Positions 32,587 through 40,143 of a stretch of DNA of 64,000 nt are shown piece by piece; position 1 is the first letter of the stretch, and each line of letters begins with the position of its first letter. The position numbers were made by a program, and so were the translations under genes. The stretch covers positions 806,001 to 870,000 of the forward strand of contig NZ_JAGSYA010000003.1 of the NCBI RefSeq assembly GCF_025685395.1, given 5' to 3'. The stretch comes from Terriglobus tenax. GTDB lineage: Bacteria; Acidobacteriota; Terriglobia; Terriglobales; Acidobacteriaceae. Below the pieces are notes generated by a model. The model saw only the letters and a program-made list of their open reading frames with translations. It made no database searches and was not told the origin of the DNA.

Positions 32587-34857
32587 CTATTTGAGCGTGT
32601 CGCGGACTTCCAGGTTGGCTTCAATGTCCTTCCGGCTAAGCCAAAGGTCGCGCCACTGCTTGTCGCGCATCAGCGGAAGCTGGTCCGTATGGTGCTTGCA
32701 TCCGGGCTGCGAACAGTTGCCGTAGCTGACGAAGACCTTGGCGTGCGGTTTGCTGGTGAACTCCACGGCCATGACGATGGTGTCGCCATGCACCGGTGTT
32801 TTCACGCCGTCTTTCATGGGGCCGAAGGTTATCACGCGGAAGATGCCCAGGTTGCCATAGCCGCCGTTGCCGGGCAGGTCGACCCCGTCAATCGGAGCAC
32901 CGCGCTCGGCCGCGGTGTTGCCGTCGGACTGGCCGTTGATCTGGAAGCGCATTACCTCGCCCCACGGGCGATCCACTGCGCCATAGGTCTTGGTGGTCTC
33001 GTCCACGGCCTCGTCCAGAAGCTGCGCGGCGTACTTCGGATCCTTCAGGCCGCGTGGCGTCGTCAGCGGCTCGTCCATTTTGTACGGCACCGCGAAGTTC
33101 TTCGAGCCGGCCGCGGTAGAGACGGTAAGAGCCGTATTGGTGAACTTCTGTGCCCAGACGTAGAAGAGCAGCGCGGCTTTGCTGTTGGCCTCGGCATTGC
33201 GGTCCCAGCTCTTCAGCAGTTCAGCGGCCTTCTTTGCCTTGTCTGTGCCGTACTGATTCACGGCCTCCAGCAGTTCCGGCAGCATGCGGTCGGCCAGCTC
33301 CATGTGGGTGGAGAGCTTCTTGCTCAACAGCATGTCGAAGCTGATCTTCTTGTCTTCGCTCAGCATGCGCAGGGCTCGATCGGAGCGGAAGTGCGGCCAC
33401 GACGGAGCAACATAGGCGGGATAATCCGCCGGGTTGATCATCGTGGGCCAGGCTGCGTCCCACGGTGGCTCGTTGGAGTTCTGCACGTAGCCCGATGGCG
33501 GGTCAATCACCTTCGGCAGCTTCTCGTAGGGCAGAACTTCCGTCCATAGATACTTGGACTGGTCGCCAGGAACCGTACCGCTCCAGAAGGAGAAGTTGCC
33601 TTCGCTGCGCTTGGGCAGGTTCGAGGCGAAGAAGTACATGATGTGCCCGTCGCGGTCGGCATAGATGACGTTGTACATGGGCAGTTGCAGGCGCTTCAGC
33701 TGCGTCTCGTACTCGGCGAAGGTATGCGCCGTGTCCATGTGCCAGTACTGGTCCAGCATGTAAGGCTTGTCCAGGCCGGCGACGCGGATGGCGATGGGCG
33801 ATCCGTTATCCGTACGGATGATGGGACCGTGCACCGTGGACTTGATGGTGAGTTCCTGATCCTTGAAGCTCCCGTCGGCCTGACGGATCTTGAAGGTGTG
33901 GGTCTCGGTCTTGAAGGGCAGCACCTTGCCGTCGTACAGGTAGCCATCGTCCTTGGGAACGATCTTGAACAGGTCGGTGCTGTCGTTGGTGTTCACCGTG
34001 TTGGTAATGGCGTTGTAGGGCGAGAAGCTGAAGCGCAGCACGGGCAGGCCGATCTGCGTTGCTCCGGAAAGGTCGATCCCCGGAGCTGTCAGGTGCACCT
34101 GGAAGTAGGTCTGCTGGCCGGCCCAGGCAAGGTGCGGATTCATCAACAGCATGGCTTTGCCGCTGGCCGAATGCGAGGGAGCGATGGCCCATCCGTTGGA
34201 ACCATCTTCCATGTCCAGGTTCGGAGCGTCCGGGTTATAGGTGAACGGCGCCATGCGCGGATCAAGGGCGGCTTCCGTGGCGGCTGCTCCACCGCGTGGC
34301 TGTGCAAGCCGGGGGCTGGCCACGAAGGTGAAGTTGACGAACTTTTCTTCGTGCGTGATGACGTCGAGTGTCGTGACGGGCAATACGCGCTTTGCTTCTT
34401 CGCTCAGTTTGTCAGCATGGGCTGCGGCATACGCGTTGATGCCGGCGGCAAAGGCGTCCAGGTACTTGCGGAACTCCCGTGTCTGCGCTGCCAGCCATTC
34501 TTCGCCACGTTGTGGAATGGAGTTGGTCCAGACCCATGTGTCGTTGGCAATGTTGTTTTCGGCCGCATCCACCGGCGTGCCTTTGGCTCCCCAGTACTCG
34601 CTGGCACGGCCTCGTGAGTTGCCGTAGACGGTCAGCAGCAGGTTGCCGTGGGCAGCGGTCTGTGCCCATCCATAGGCATAGAACATATCCGGCGTGGACT
34701 TCGCATAGATGTGGGGAACGCCCCACTTGTCCCACAGAATCTCAGTCCCTTTTTGAGGGGTGTACTTCGGCGGGGCCGGCGCCTCATGGCCGGCGGCCAG
34801 CAGAGGTGAGGAGAGGAGCGAAGACACGACCAGCAAAGCAATGCGGCGCAGACTCAC
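32587..34857 (-). CDS. Penicillin acylase family protein (Ntn hydrolase)
   Basis: Exported precursor of 756 residues (signal peptide ending AAGHEA) of the penicillin/acyl-homoserine lactone acylase type. The proenzyme is expected to cut itself before the N-terminal nucleophile Ser220 in DGSNGWAIAPSHSASGKAML, splitting it into alpha and beta chains. Also typical are LLMNPHLAWAGQQTYFQVHL and MYNVIYADRDGHIMYFFASNLP. Substrates in this family range from penicillin G to AHL signals and bile acids, so a specific activity cannot be called. Two C-terminal cysteines (GNCSQPGCKHH) may form a disulfide. Confidence 0.9.
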   Translation of the reverse strand: MSLRRIALLVVSSLLSSPLLAAGHEAPAPPKYTPQKGTEILWDKWGVPHIYAKSTPDMFYAYGWAQTAAHGNLLLTVYGNSRGRASEYWGAKGTPVDAAENNIANDTWVWTNSIPQRGEEWLAAQTREFRKYLDAFAAGINAYAAAHADKLSEEAKRVLPVTTLDVITHEEKFVNFTFVASPRLAQPRGGAAATEAALDPRMAPFTYNPDAPNLDMEDGSNGWAIAPSHSASGKAMLLMNPHLAWAGQQTYFQVHLTAPGIDLSGATQIGLPVLRFSFSPYNAITNTVNTNDSTDLFKIVPKDDGYLYDGKVLPFKTETHTFKIRQADGSFKDQELTIKSTVHGPIIRTDNGSPIAIRVAGLDKPYMLDQYWHMDTAHTFAEYETQLKRLQLPMYNVIYADRDGHIMYFFASNLPKRSEGNFSFWSGTVPGDQSKYLWTEVLPYEKLPKVIDPPSGYVQNSNEPPWDAAWPTMINPADYPAYVAPSWPHFRSDRALRMLSEDKKISFDMLLSKKLSTHMELADRMLPELLEAVNQYGTDKAKKAAELLKSWDRNAEANSKAALLFYVWAQKFTNTALTVSTAAGSKNFAVPYKMDEPLTTPRGLKDPKYAAQLLDEAVDETTKTYGAVDRPWGEVMRFQINGQSDGNTAAERGAPIDGVDLPGNGGYGNLGIFRVITFGPMKDGVKTPVHGDTIVMAVEFTSKPHAKVFVSYGNCSQPGCKHHTDQLPLMRDKQWRDLWLSRKDIEANLEVRDTLK

Positions 34858-34917
34858 GGCAGGGGACTCCTGGTATTCGATTGTGTGGCTTAACAGGAAT
34901 GTAACACCGTGACGCCC

Positions 34918-35277
34918 CTAAAGGGGCTGGCCGAAGGTGATCCAGAAGCGGTTGCAGTCGCGCAGGATGAACTCGCGCATGCCGTACTCCGTGTCGTGCG
35001 GTGCTTCTATAATCTCCACCTCACCGAGCAGTCGCTGGTAAAGCGCCTCCAGCCCCGGGGTAAAGATGTACAGGTCCACCTCTCGGCGGTGCGCATCGCT
35101 GGAGCGGCCGTTGATGTTCAGCATGAACTCTCCGTTGCCGTAACGGAGCCGCGCCCACAGCATCTGGCCGCAGTCGATATGTTCGCCGGTCAGCGTGAAA
35201 CCCAGGGTGGAGATGTACCACTCCGCCGTGGCCTGCACATCCGGAACGTGGATCATGGGGACGATGGTTTGTGCCAT
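34918..35277 (-). CDS. VOC family protein (glyoxalase/bleomycin resistance fold)
   Basis: Protein of 119 residues with one pair of VOC beta-alpha-beta-beta-beta modules: IHVPDVQATAEWYISTLGF opens it and ILRDCNRFWITFGQPL closes it, the usual end of this family. VOC proteins bind a metal or small molecule for lyase, dioxygenase or sequestration roles; the substrate cannot be told. ATG 35277 was chosen because GGAGGCAGT stands just upstream on the minus strand; the longer in-frame start would run into the neighbour's 5' region. It is divergent from a second VOC gene 43 bases away. Confidence 0.83.
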   Translation of the reverse strand: MAQTIVPMIHVPDVQATAEWYISTLGFTLTGEHIDCGQMLWARLRYGNGEFMLNINGRSSDAHRREVDLYIFTPGLEALYQRLLGEVEIIEAPHDTEYGMREFILRDCNRFWITFGQPL

Positions 35278-35320
35278 ACTGCCTCCGCGCGTGCAAACCA
35301 TGCTAACGCTGGAGGCTATT

Positions 35321-35707
35321 GTGCCGAATTTTTTCCGCATCACTCCGTTTCTTTATGTCACGGACATGGACGAGGCAAAGCGTTTCTTCATCGACCTGCT
35401 GGGGTGTGAGTGCTGGGGCGAACATCTGCCCAGCTATGCCTACTTCTGGCGGGAGAAGATGGCCTTCCGCGTCCTGCGCGTGGACCCTGATGAAAAAGCG
35501 CAGGTTCTGCGGCCCGGCGAATGGAGCAGCTACGTCGATTGCGAAGACGTAGCTGCCGTCGTGGCGGAGCTTGCGCCCAGGCTGAGTGCATGGCCCAACA
35601 TGCGGACGCACGGTCCGGTCGACCAGGCCTACGGACAAAGGGAATACATGATCACACTGCCGGATGGCCATGTACTGGTTTTTGGGCAGGAGATCAGAAA
35701 GCATTGA
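35321..35707 (+). CDS. VOC family protein (glyoxalase/bleomycin resistance fold)
   Basis: Protein of 128 residues with VOC features: FRITPFLYVTDMDEAKRFFIDLLG at the start and REYMITLPDGHVLVFGQE at the end. The start is GTG 35321, supported by GGAGG at 35311-35315 with five bases spacing; an ATG at 35300 is possible but has no ribosome-binding site. It is divergent from the VOC gene at 34918-35277, and the two proteins share only fold-level similarity. A shared regulatory region is likely in the 43-base gap. Confidence 0.82.
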   Translation: MPNFFRITPFLYVTDMDEAKRFFIDLLGCECWGEHLPSYAYFWREKMAFRVLRVDPDEKAQVLRPGEWSSYVDCEDVAAVVAELAPRLSAWPNMRTHGPVDQAYGQREYMITLPDGHVLVFGQEIRKH

Positions 35708-35714
35708 GCGCCTG

Positions 35715-36464
35715 CTAGCGGAAGCGCAGGTAGCCCCACATCTCCGGGATGTGCATGTTCACGGCGCCCTGCTGCGACCACACCCAGTTGTCTTCCTTCG
35801 GCTGGCCGGCCTTCCACTCCACACGGCTGAAGTTGACGCGCCACTCGGTGCCCGGCTTCGGGCGTTCCACGGGGAGCCGTGAGCCGAAGGCCGTCCAGGG
35901 AATGGCGATCTCGACGGTCCACCCCTTGTCGGTGTCGTCGCTCTTGTTCAGGGTGCCGTTCAGCGCAACGGCCGTCTTCAGGCCGGGGATATCCCAGGAG
36001 TTGTCGGCTTTTCCGCCCTCGCGGTAGGGCTTGTTCAGGTAGAGATCCCACGAGGTGTTCAATGCGTTGATCTCAAACTCAAAGTAGCCCGGCTGGCCGG
36101 TGGTCGGCTTCAGGAAGAGCTCGAAGTCGTTGTCATGGAAGATGACGGAGTCGTGCTCGGTAAGCTTTGCCTTGATATCGGGCTCGTCCAGCTCCGCGCC
36201 AAGGTAGAGATAGGTATCGTCCCACAGCATCTTCATGCGCGTGCGGAAGCGCGGCTTCGGTTTGGCATCGCCTTCGATATCGACAAAGTCCGTGGTCCAG
36301 GGTGCGGACTTCCATGCACGGTCATCCAGCTTGCCGTCGATGATCAGCGGTTTCGCGGCGCGTCTGCAGTCATAGTGTTGCGGGGCTTGTGCGGCGGCCA
36401 AGGGAAGCGCGAGAGCAAGGGAACCGGCGGAGAGGGTGCGTGCGCAAAACGAAGGGATGCCCAT
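35715..36464 (-). CDS. CBM9-like exported carbohydrate-binding protein
   Basis: Secreted protein of 249 residues. A signal peptide (MGIPSFCARTLSAGSLALALPLAAAQA) leads into a CBM9-like beta-sandwich: PLIIDGKLDDRAWKSAPWTTDFVDIEG, MLWDDTYLYLGAELDEPDIKA, HDNDFELFLKPTTG, YFEFEINALNTSWDLYLNKPY, GWTVEIAIPWTAFG and RVNFSRVEW. These are the hallmark strands of stand-alone CBM9-like proteins common in Acidobacteria and Bacteroidetes. No catalytic domain is attached. ATG 36464 starts the signal; an ATG eight codons upstream is equally possible. It lies downstream of the ccm genes on the same strand. Confidence 0.8.
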   Translation of the reverse strand: MGIPSFCARTLSAGSLALALPLAAAQAPQHYDCRRAAKPLIIDGKLDDRAWKSAPWTTDFVDIEGDAKPKPRFRTRMKMLWDDTYLYLGAELDEPDIKAKLTEHDSVIFHDNDFELFLKPTTGQPGYFEFEINALNTSWDLYLNKPYREGGKADNSWDIPGLKTAVALNGTLNKSDDTDKGWTVEIAIPWTAFGSRLPVERPKPGTEWRVNFSRVEWKAGQPKEDNWVWSQQGAVNMHIPEMWGYLRFR

Positions 36465-36537
36465 GAGATTGGAGTCATCATAGGGCATCCCTGTTGTGTG
36501 TGGCCTCGGTCAAACTACCTACTTCCATCGCAGCAGG

Positions 36538-36804
36538 TCAGGCGCGTTCCAGCGTATCCATCTCGGCCATGATGTTGGCCGCTTCGTTCTCCAGAAGGCC
36601 TCGCTGGGTGGCGTAGTCCTCCTCGGGATACTTGCCAGCCTTGTACTCGAAGTTCAGGTCGCGCAGGTTTTCGTAGATGGCGTCCTTCCGTTCGCGCAGG
36701 TAGTCCAGGCGCGACTTGGCGCGCTGCGAGAAGGAGTTCTCCGATGGCCAGAAGATATAGGCCAGTGAGGCGATGGTCAGAATGGCGGCAGCGACAAGAC
36801 CCAT
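36538..36804 (-). CDS. Short CcmI-like membrane protein
   Basis: Protein of 88 residues: one N-terminal membrane helix (LVAAAILTIASLAYIFW) and a charged helical tail (RLDYLRERKDAIYENLRDLNFEYKAGKYPEEDYATQR) like the N-terminal part of cytochrome c biogenesis CcmI/CycH, but without the TPR domain. It starts right after the ccmH stop (adjacent codons), in the order ccmF-ccmH-this gene. Full CcmI helps present apocytochrome c to the heme ligation machinery; this truncated form probably acts as a small CcmF/H partner. Confidence 0.75.
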   Translation of the reverse strand: MGLVAAAILTIASLAYIFWPSENSFSQRAKSRLDYLRERKDAIYENLRDLNFEYKAGKYPEEDYATQRGLLENEAANIMAEMDTLERA

Positions 36805-37347
36805 TTAGTACTCCGTCTCCCGGCGGATGCGCTCGCGCACCGCGTCCTGTTTTGCCTGCTCCCCGGCGGGCAGCTCCACTACGATTCCTTCCGCGGTCGT
36901 GAGCGTGTTGTTGCGGCGGCGCACCCAGGCGCGGACGATCAGCGCCGTGCCAACGGTGGCCAGCAGGAAGACCACGACCGGCATGACCCAGGCCACGGTG
37001 TCGAAGCCGCCGCGGATGGGCGCGGCCAGTACGGTGGGGCCATACTTTGACGCGAACCAGTTGTAGATGGGCGTATCCCCGTCACCGCTGGCAAGCCGCG
37101 TGCGCAACTCGCCGATCATGCGGTCGGAGTCCGGACAGCCGACGTGGTTGCACTCCAGCAGAATCTGCCCGCAGCCGCAGACGCACATCATGCCGTGGCC
37201 GATCTTGTTGAAGCGTGTTCCAGTGTCGTCGGCGGCCATCAGAAGAATCATGCCGAAGAGGACAACGCCAAGCTGGAAATAGCGATGACTCAACCCACGT
37301 CTCAAAGACGAGACATGGGGTACCCGGATCTGTGACAGAATGCGCAT
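36805..37347 (-). CDS. ccmH: Cytochrome c-type biogenesis protein CcmH/NrfF
   Basis: Protein of 180 residues of the CcmH/Ccl2 family, which reduces apocytochrome cysteines for heme attachment. The redox motif region reads CVCGCGQILLECNHVGCPDS, richer in Cys than the classic LRCxxC. It is flanked by an N-terminal hydrophobic segment (FQLGVVLFGMILLMA) and a second helix (VAWVMPVVVFLLATVGTALIV). Its ATG overlaps the ccmF TAA by one base. Residues about 7-18 (IRVPHVSSLRRG) are encoded by an interspersed hairpin repeat, so the N-terminus is lengthened or altered by it. It is in operon with ccmF and the CcmI-like gene. Confidence 0.85.
   Translation of the reverse strand: MRILSQIRVPHVSSLRRGLSHRYFQLGVVLFGMILLMAADDTGTRFNKIGHGMMCVCGCGQILLECNHVGCPDSDRMIGELRTRLASGDGDTPIYNWFASKYGPTVLAAPIRGGFDTVAWVMPVVVFLLATVGTALIVRAWVRRRNNTLTTAEGIVVELPAGEQAKQDAVRERIRRETEY
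37292..37327. repeat. Interspersed hairpin repeat G, inside the ccmH coding sequence
   Basis: Arms CCCACGTCTC (37294-37303) and GAGACATGGG (37310-37319) pair with one mismatch, followed by GGTACCCGG. On the minus strand the GGGTACCCCA frame of the family is clear. It lies in frame at codons about 7-18 of ccmH. Confidence 0.7.
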
Positions 37348-39398
37348 TAGTCTCCGCTCCCTACTGCGATCGCTTCGCGAGCCGGTACGCGGGAGGTGGC
37401 CAGGGCCGGCTTGATGGCCGGAGCCAGGGCGACAAAGGTGCCGAAGATGATGATGGCCACGCCGATCCAGATCCAGGCGATCAGCGGGTTCAGGAAGACC
37501 TTGATGATGGGCCGGCCCGTCTCCGGGTTCTTGCCTTCATAGATCACATACAGGTCATGCTGCAGCGTCGACCGGTTGGCCACGATGGTGGAGTTGGTCT
37601 GGCTGGCGGCATAGAAACGGTGCTCCGGCGAGAGCTGGGTGACGTACTTGCCGCGCTTGAAGACATCCAGCAGTGCGTACTCCGTGTCGTAGTTCGCGTT
37701 CGAGTCCTGGGTGTAGGACTGGCAGCGCAGCTCGTACGGCCCAATGCCGATCTTGTCTCCAAAGCCCACTTCCTGCTCGGTGGATTGGTTGAAGGCTCCA
37801 CCGGCAATGCCGATGATGATGACCACGACGCCGAAGTGGACGATGTAGCCGCCATAGCGGCGCGTGTTGCGCTGGATGAGCTGCAGCGACGCGCTGAACA
37901 GGTTCTTGCCGGTCTGCACGCGTACGACATTGGCTCCACGAAGGAACTCGGAAAGAATGGCCGTCGTGACGCCGGCGCCCAGCGAGAAGGCCATCAGCGA
38001 ATAGAGCTGCGACTGGTCTTCCCAGGGGCGGATGTGCGCCAGCATCAGGCCGGCGGCGGTAGCCACCGTGGCGATGCCGGGCAGAATGAAGTTGCGGCGG
38101 ATGGTGCGCAGGGTCGTGGAACGCCAGGCCAGCAGCGGTCCCACTCCCGTAAGGAATAGCAGGAACAGGCCGATGGGCAGGGCGACGCGGTTGTAGAACG
38201 GAGCTCCGACCGTGGCTTTGGAGCCCTGGACATACTCGCTCAGAACCGGAAACAGCGTGCCCCACAGAACGGTGAAGCAGGCGACCAGCAGGATGAGGTT
38301 ATTGAACAGGAAGCTCGATTCACGGCTGACGATCGATTCCAGCTTGTTCTCGGTCTTCAGGTGATCTTTCTGGCGGAAGAAGACAAACAGGCAGACGCAG
38401 AAGACGACGATCAGGAAGCCATAGAACCAGCTTCCAATGCTGGACTGCGCGAAGGCGTGGACCGAGCTGACGATGCCCGAGCGGGTCAGAAGAGTGCCCA
38501 GCACGGTGAGCATGAAGGTGGAGAAGATAAGCCAGACGTTCCAGCTTTTCATCATGCCGCGCTTCTCCTGCATCATGACGGAGTGCAGAAAGGCGGTGCC
38601 GGTCAGCCAGGGCATCAGGCTGGCATTTTCCACGGGGTCCCAGCCCCAGTAGCCGCCCCAGCCCAGGACCGAGTATGCCCAGTGAGCGCCCAGGAAGATG
38701 CCGCAGGTCAGAAACAGCCAGGTGACCATGGTCCAGCGACGGGTAATGTGGATCCACTTTTCACCGGGATAGCGCATGATCAGCGCGCCCAGTGCGAAGG
38801 CGAATGGAACGGTGAAGCCCACATAGCCCAGGTACAGCATCGGCGGATGGATGACCATCTCCGGGTACTGCAGCAGGGGATTGAGGCCGAAACCGTCCTG
38901 CGGAATCACGCCGGGCTGGATGGAAAACGGGGGCGCGGCGAAGACCAGCAGAAGCAGGAAGAAAACCTGTACACCGGCCAGAATGGCGGAGGCATGGGCC
39001 GAAAGGCGGACATCGACCTTGTGGCGCAGGCGCAGCACGAAACCGTAACCGGCCAGCAGCCAGCTCCAAAGCAGCAGCGAACCCTCCTGGCCGGACCAGA
39101 GTGCGGAGAACTTGTAGGCCGGGTTCAGGTCGCGGTTGGTGTGGTGCAGGATGTAGGCGACGGAATAGTCGTTGGTAAAGGCTGCCCACACCAGGCAAAA
39201 TGCAGCGCAGGAGACGGCGGCAAAGCTCATGATGCCGGCGCGGCGGGCGGTCTCAGAGAGGCGTTCCGGGGCGATGCGGCCTGAGCGGCCGGTTGCCATC
39301 TGCCACAGCGAAGCTGCGCCGATGAGCAGGGAATACATGGCGAGCACGAGAGCCAGCAGCAGGGAAAAGCTGCCGAAGGTGGGCATAGGATGCGGCAT
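37347..39398 (-). CDS. ccmF: Heme lyase / cytochrome c-type biogenesis protein CcmF
   Basis: Integral membrane protein of 683 residues with about fourteen helices. It carries the tryptophan-rich heme-handling motif WGGYWGWDPVENASLMPWL and conserved histidines around it (VIHPPMLYLGY; LLTRSGIVSSVHAF). CcmF with CcmH attaches heme to apocytochrome c in the periplasm. ATG 39398 was chosen because GTGGAG precedes it with 6-8 bases spacing; GTG 39410 is an alternative. It is the first recognised gene of the leftward ccm run; ccmA-E are not in the window. Confidence 0.93.
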   Translation of the reverse strand: MPHPMPTFGSFSLLLALVLAMYSLLIGAASLWQMATGRSGRIAPERLSETARRAGIMSFAAVSCAAFCLVWAAFTNDYSVAYILHHTNRDLNPAYKFSALWSGQEGSLLLWSWLLAGYGFVLRLRHKVDVRLSAHASAILAGVQVFFLLLLVFAAPPFSIQPGVIPQDGFGLNPLLQYPEMVIHPPMLYLGYVGFTVPFAFALGALIMRYPGEKWIHITRRWTMVTWLFLTCGIFLGAHWAYSVLGWGGYWGWDPVENASLMPWLTGTAFLHSVMMQEKRGMMKSWNVWLIFSTFMLTVLGTLLTRSGIVSSVHAFAQSSIGSWFYGFLIVVFCVCLFVFFRQKDHLKTENKLESIVSRESSFLFNNLILLVACFTVLWGTLFPVLSEYVQGSKATVGAPFYNRVALPIGLFLLFLTGVGPLLAWRSTTLRTIRRNFILPGIATVATAAGLMLAHIRPWEDQSQLYSLMAFSLGAGVTTAILSEFLRGANVVRVQTGKNLFSASLQLIQRNTRRYGGYIVHFGVVVIIIGIAGGAFNQSTEQEVGFGDKIGIGPYELRCQSYTQDSNANYDTEYALLDVFKRGKYVTQLSPEHRFYAASQTNSTIVANRSTLQHDLYVIYEGKNPETGRPIIKVFLNPLIAWIWIGVAIIIFGTFVALAPAIKPALATSRVPAREAIAVGSGD

Positions 39399-39475
39399 GA
39401 GGGGCTCCACCGCTCATTTTCTCAGGCTATAGGCATGGCGGGCAATGGACCTGCGCGGTTAGCGGACGACTTCTC

Positions 39476-39871
39476 TCAGGCGATGTCCCGGTTTTCCTGG
39501 GCGTCGGCTCCATGGATCAGCTGGTGGACGCTGGCCAGAAGGTTATCCGGTAGAAGGGGCTTCAGGCGGAAACTGATATTCAGTCCCGCATATTCCTCTT
39601 CCGCTTCCTCCATCCCGCTGATGACCAGAACCGGCAGTTCGGGGGAAAAAGTGCGGAGTTCCCGGACAAACTGGGCGCCTGTCATGCCGGGCATGATGTG
39701 GTCAGTGATGACCAGGTCAATGGGGGAAGGGAATTCGTTGGCCAGGAACTGCTCCAGAGCGCGCTGAGGATTCAGAACGGGAATGACAAAATAGCCGGCC
39801 CGCTTCAGGATCGTCTGGCGTGTGGCCGCCTGTACCGCATTATCGTCCAGCAATAGAACCGTAGGCTGCAT
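39476..39871 (-). CDS. Single-domain response regulator
   Basis: Receiver-only protein of 131 residues. Acidic pair D9-D10 (LLLDDN), phospho-acceptor in DLVITDHIMPGMTG, switch Ser in VLVISGM, and conserved Lys-Pro in RLKPLLPDN. The mid-helix segment EEAEEEYAG is unusually acidic. No kinase is adjacent (the next genes are ccmF downstream and a divergent symporter), so the partner is an orphan kinase elsewhere. Confidence 0.83.
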   Translation of the reverse strand: MQPTVLLLDDNAVQAATRQTILKRAGYFVIPVLNPQRALEQFLANEFPSPIDLVITDHIMPGMTGAQFVRELRTFSPELPVLVISGMEEAEEEYAGLNISFRLKPLLPDNLLASVHQLIHGADAQENRDIA

Positions 39872-40143
39872 AGGTTTGTTCGGCAGGAAAAGCTCAAGAA
39901 TGACAGGTCTTTCAGAAATGGTTCCCGAATGGCATGGGCTCCCAAGCTACATGTTAGCCTGACCGGCGAGCGCTTCCAGTGGACGCGTGACGACAGCCGA
40001 ACTCTCCTGATTAACGGGGTAGATGCGTTCCCCCCGCCCGAAGGTTGCCGCTGCCAGGGAAAGCAATCCGTAGGGTGTTCCCAAACGGGTAGAATGAGCG
40101 CGATGACGATGCGGCTCCAAATCGTCAGGACAGGACTGCGGAC

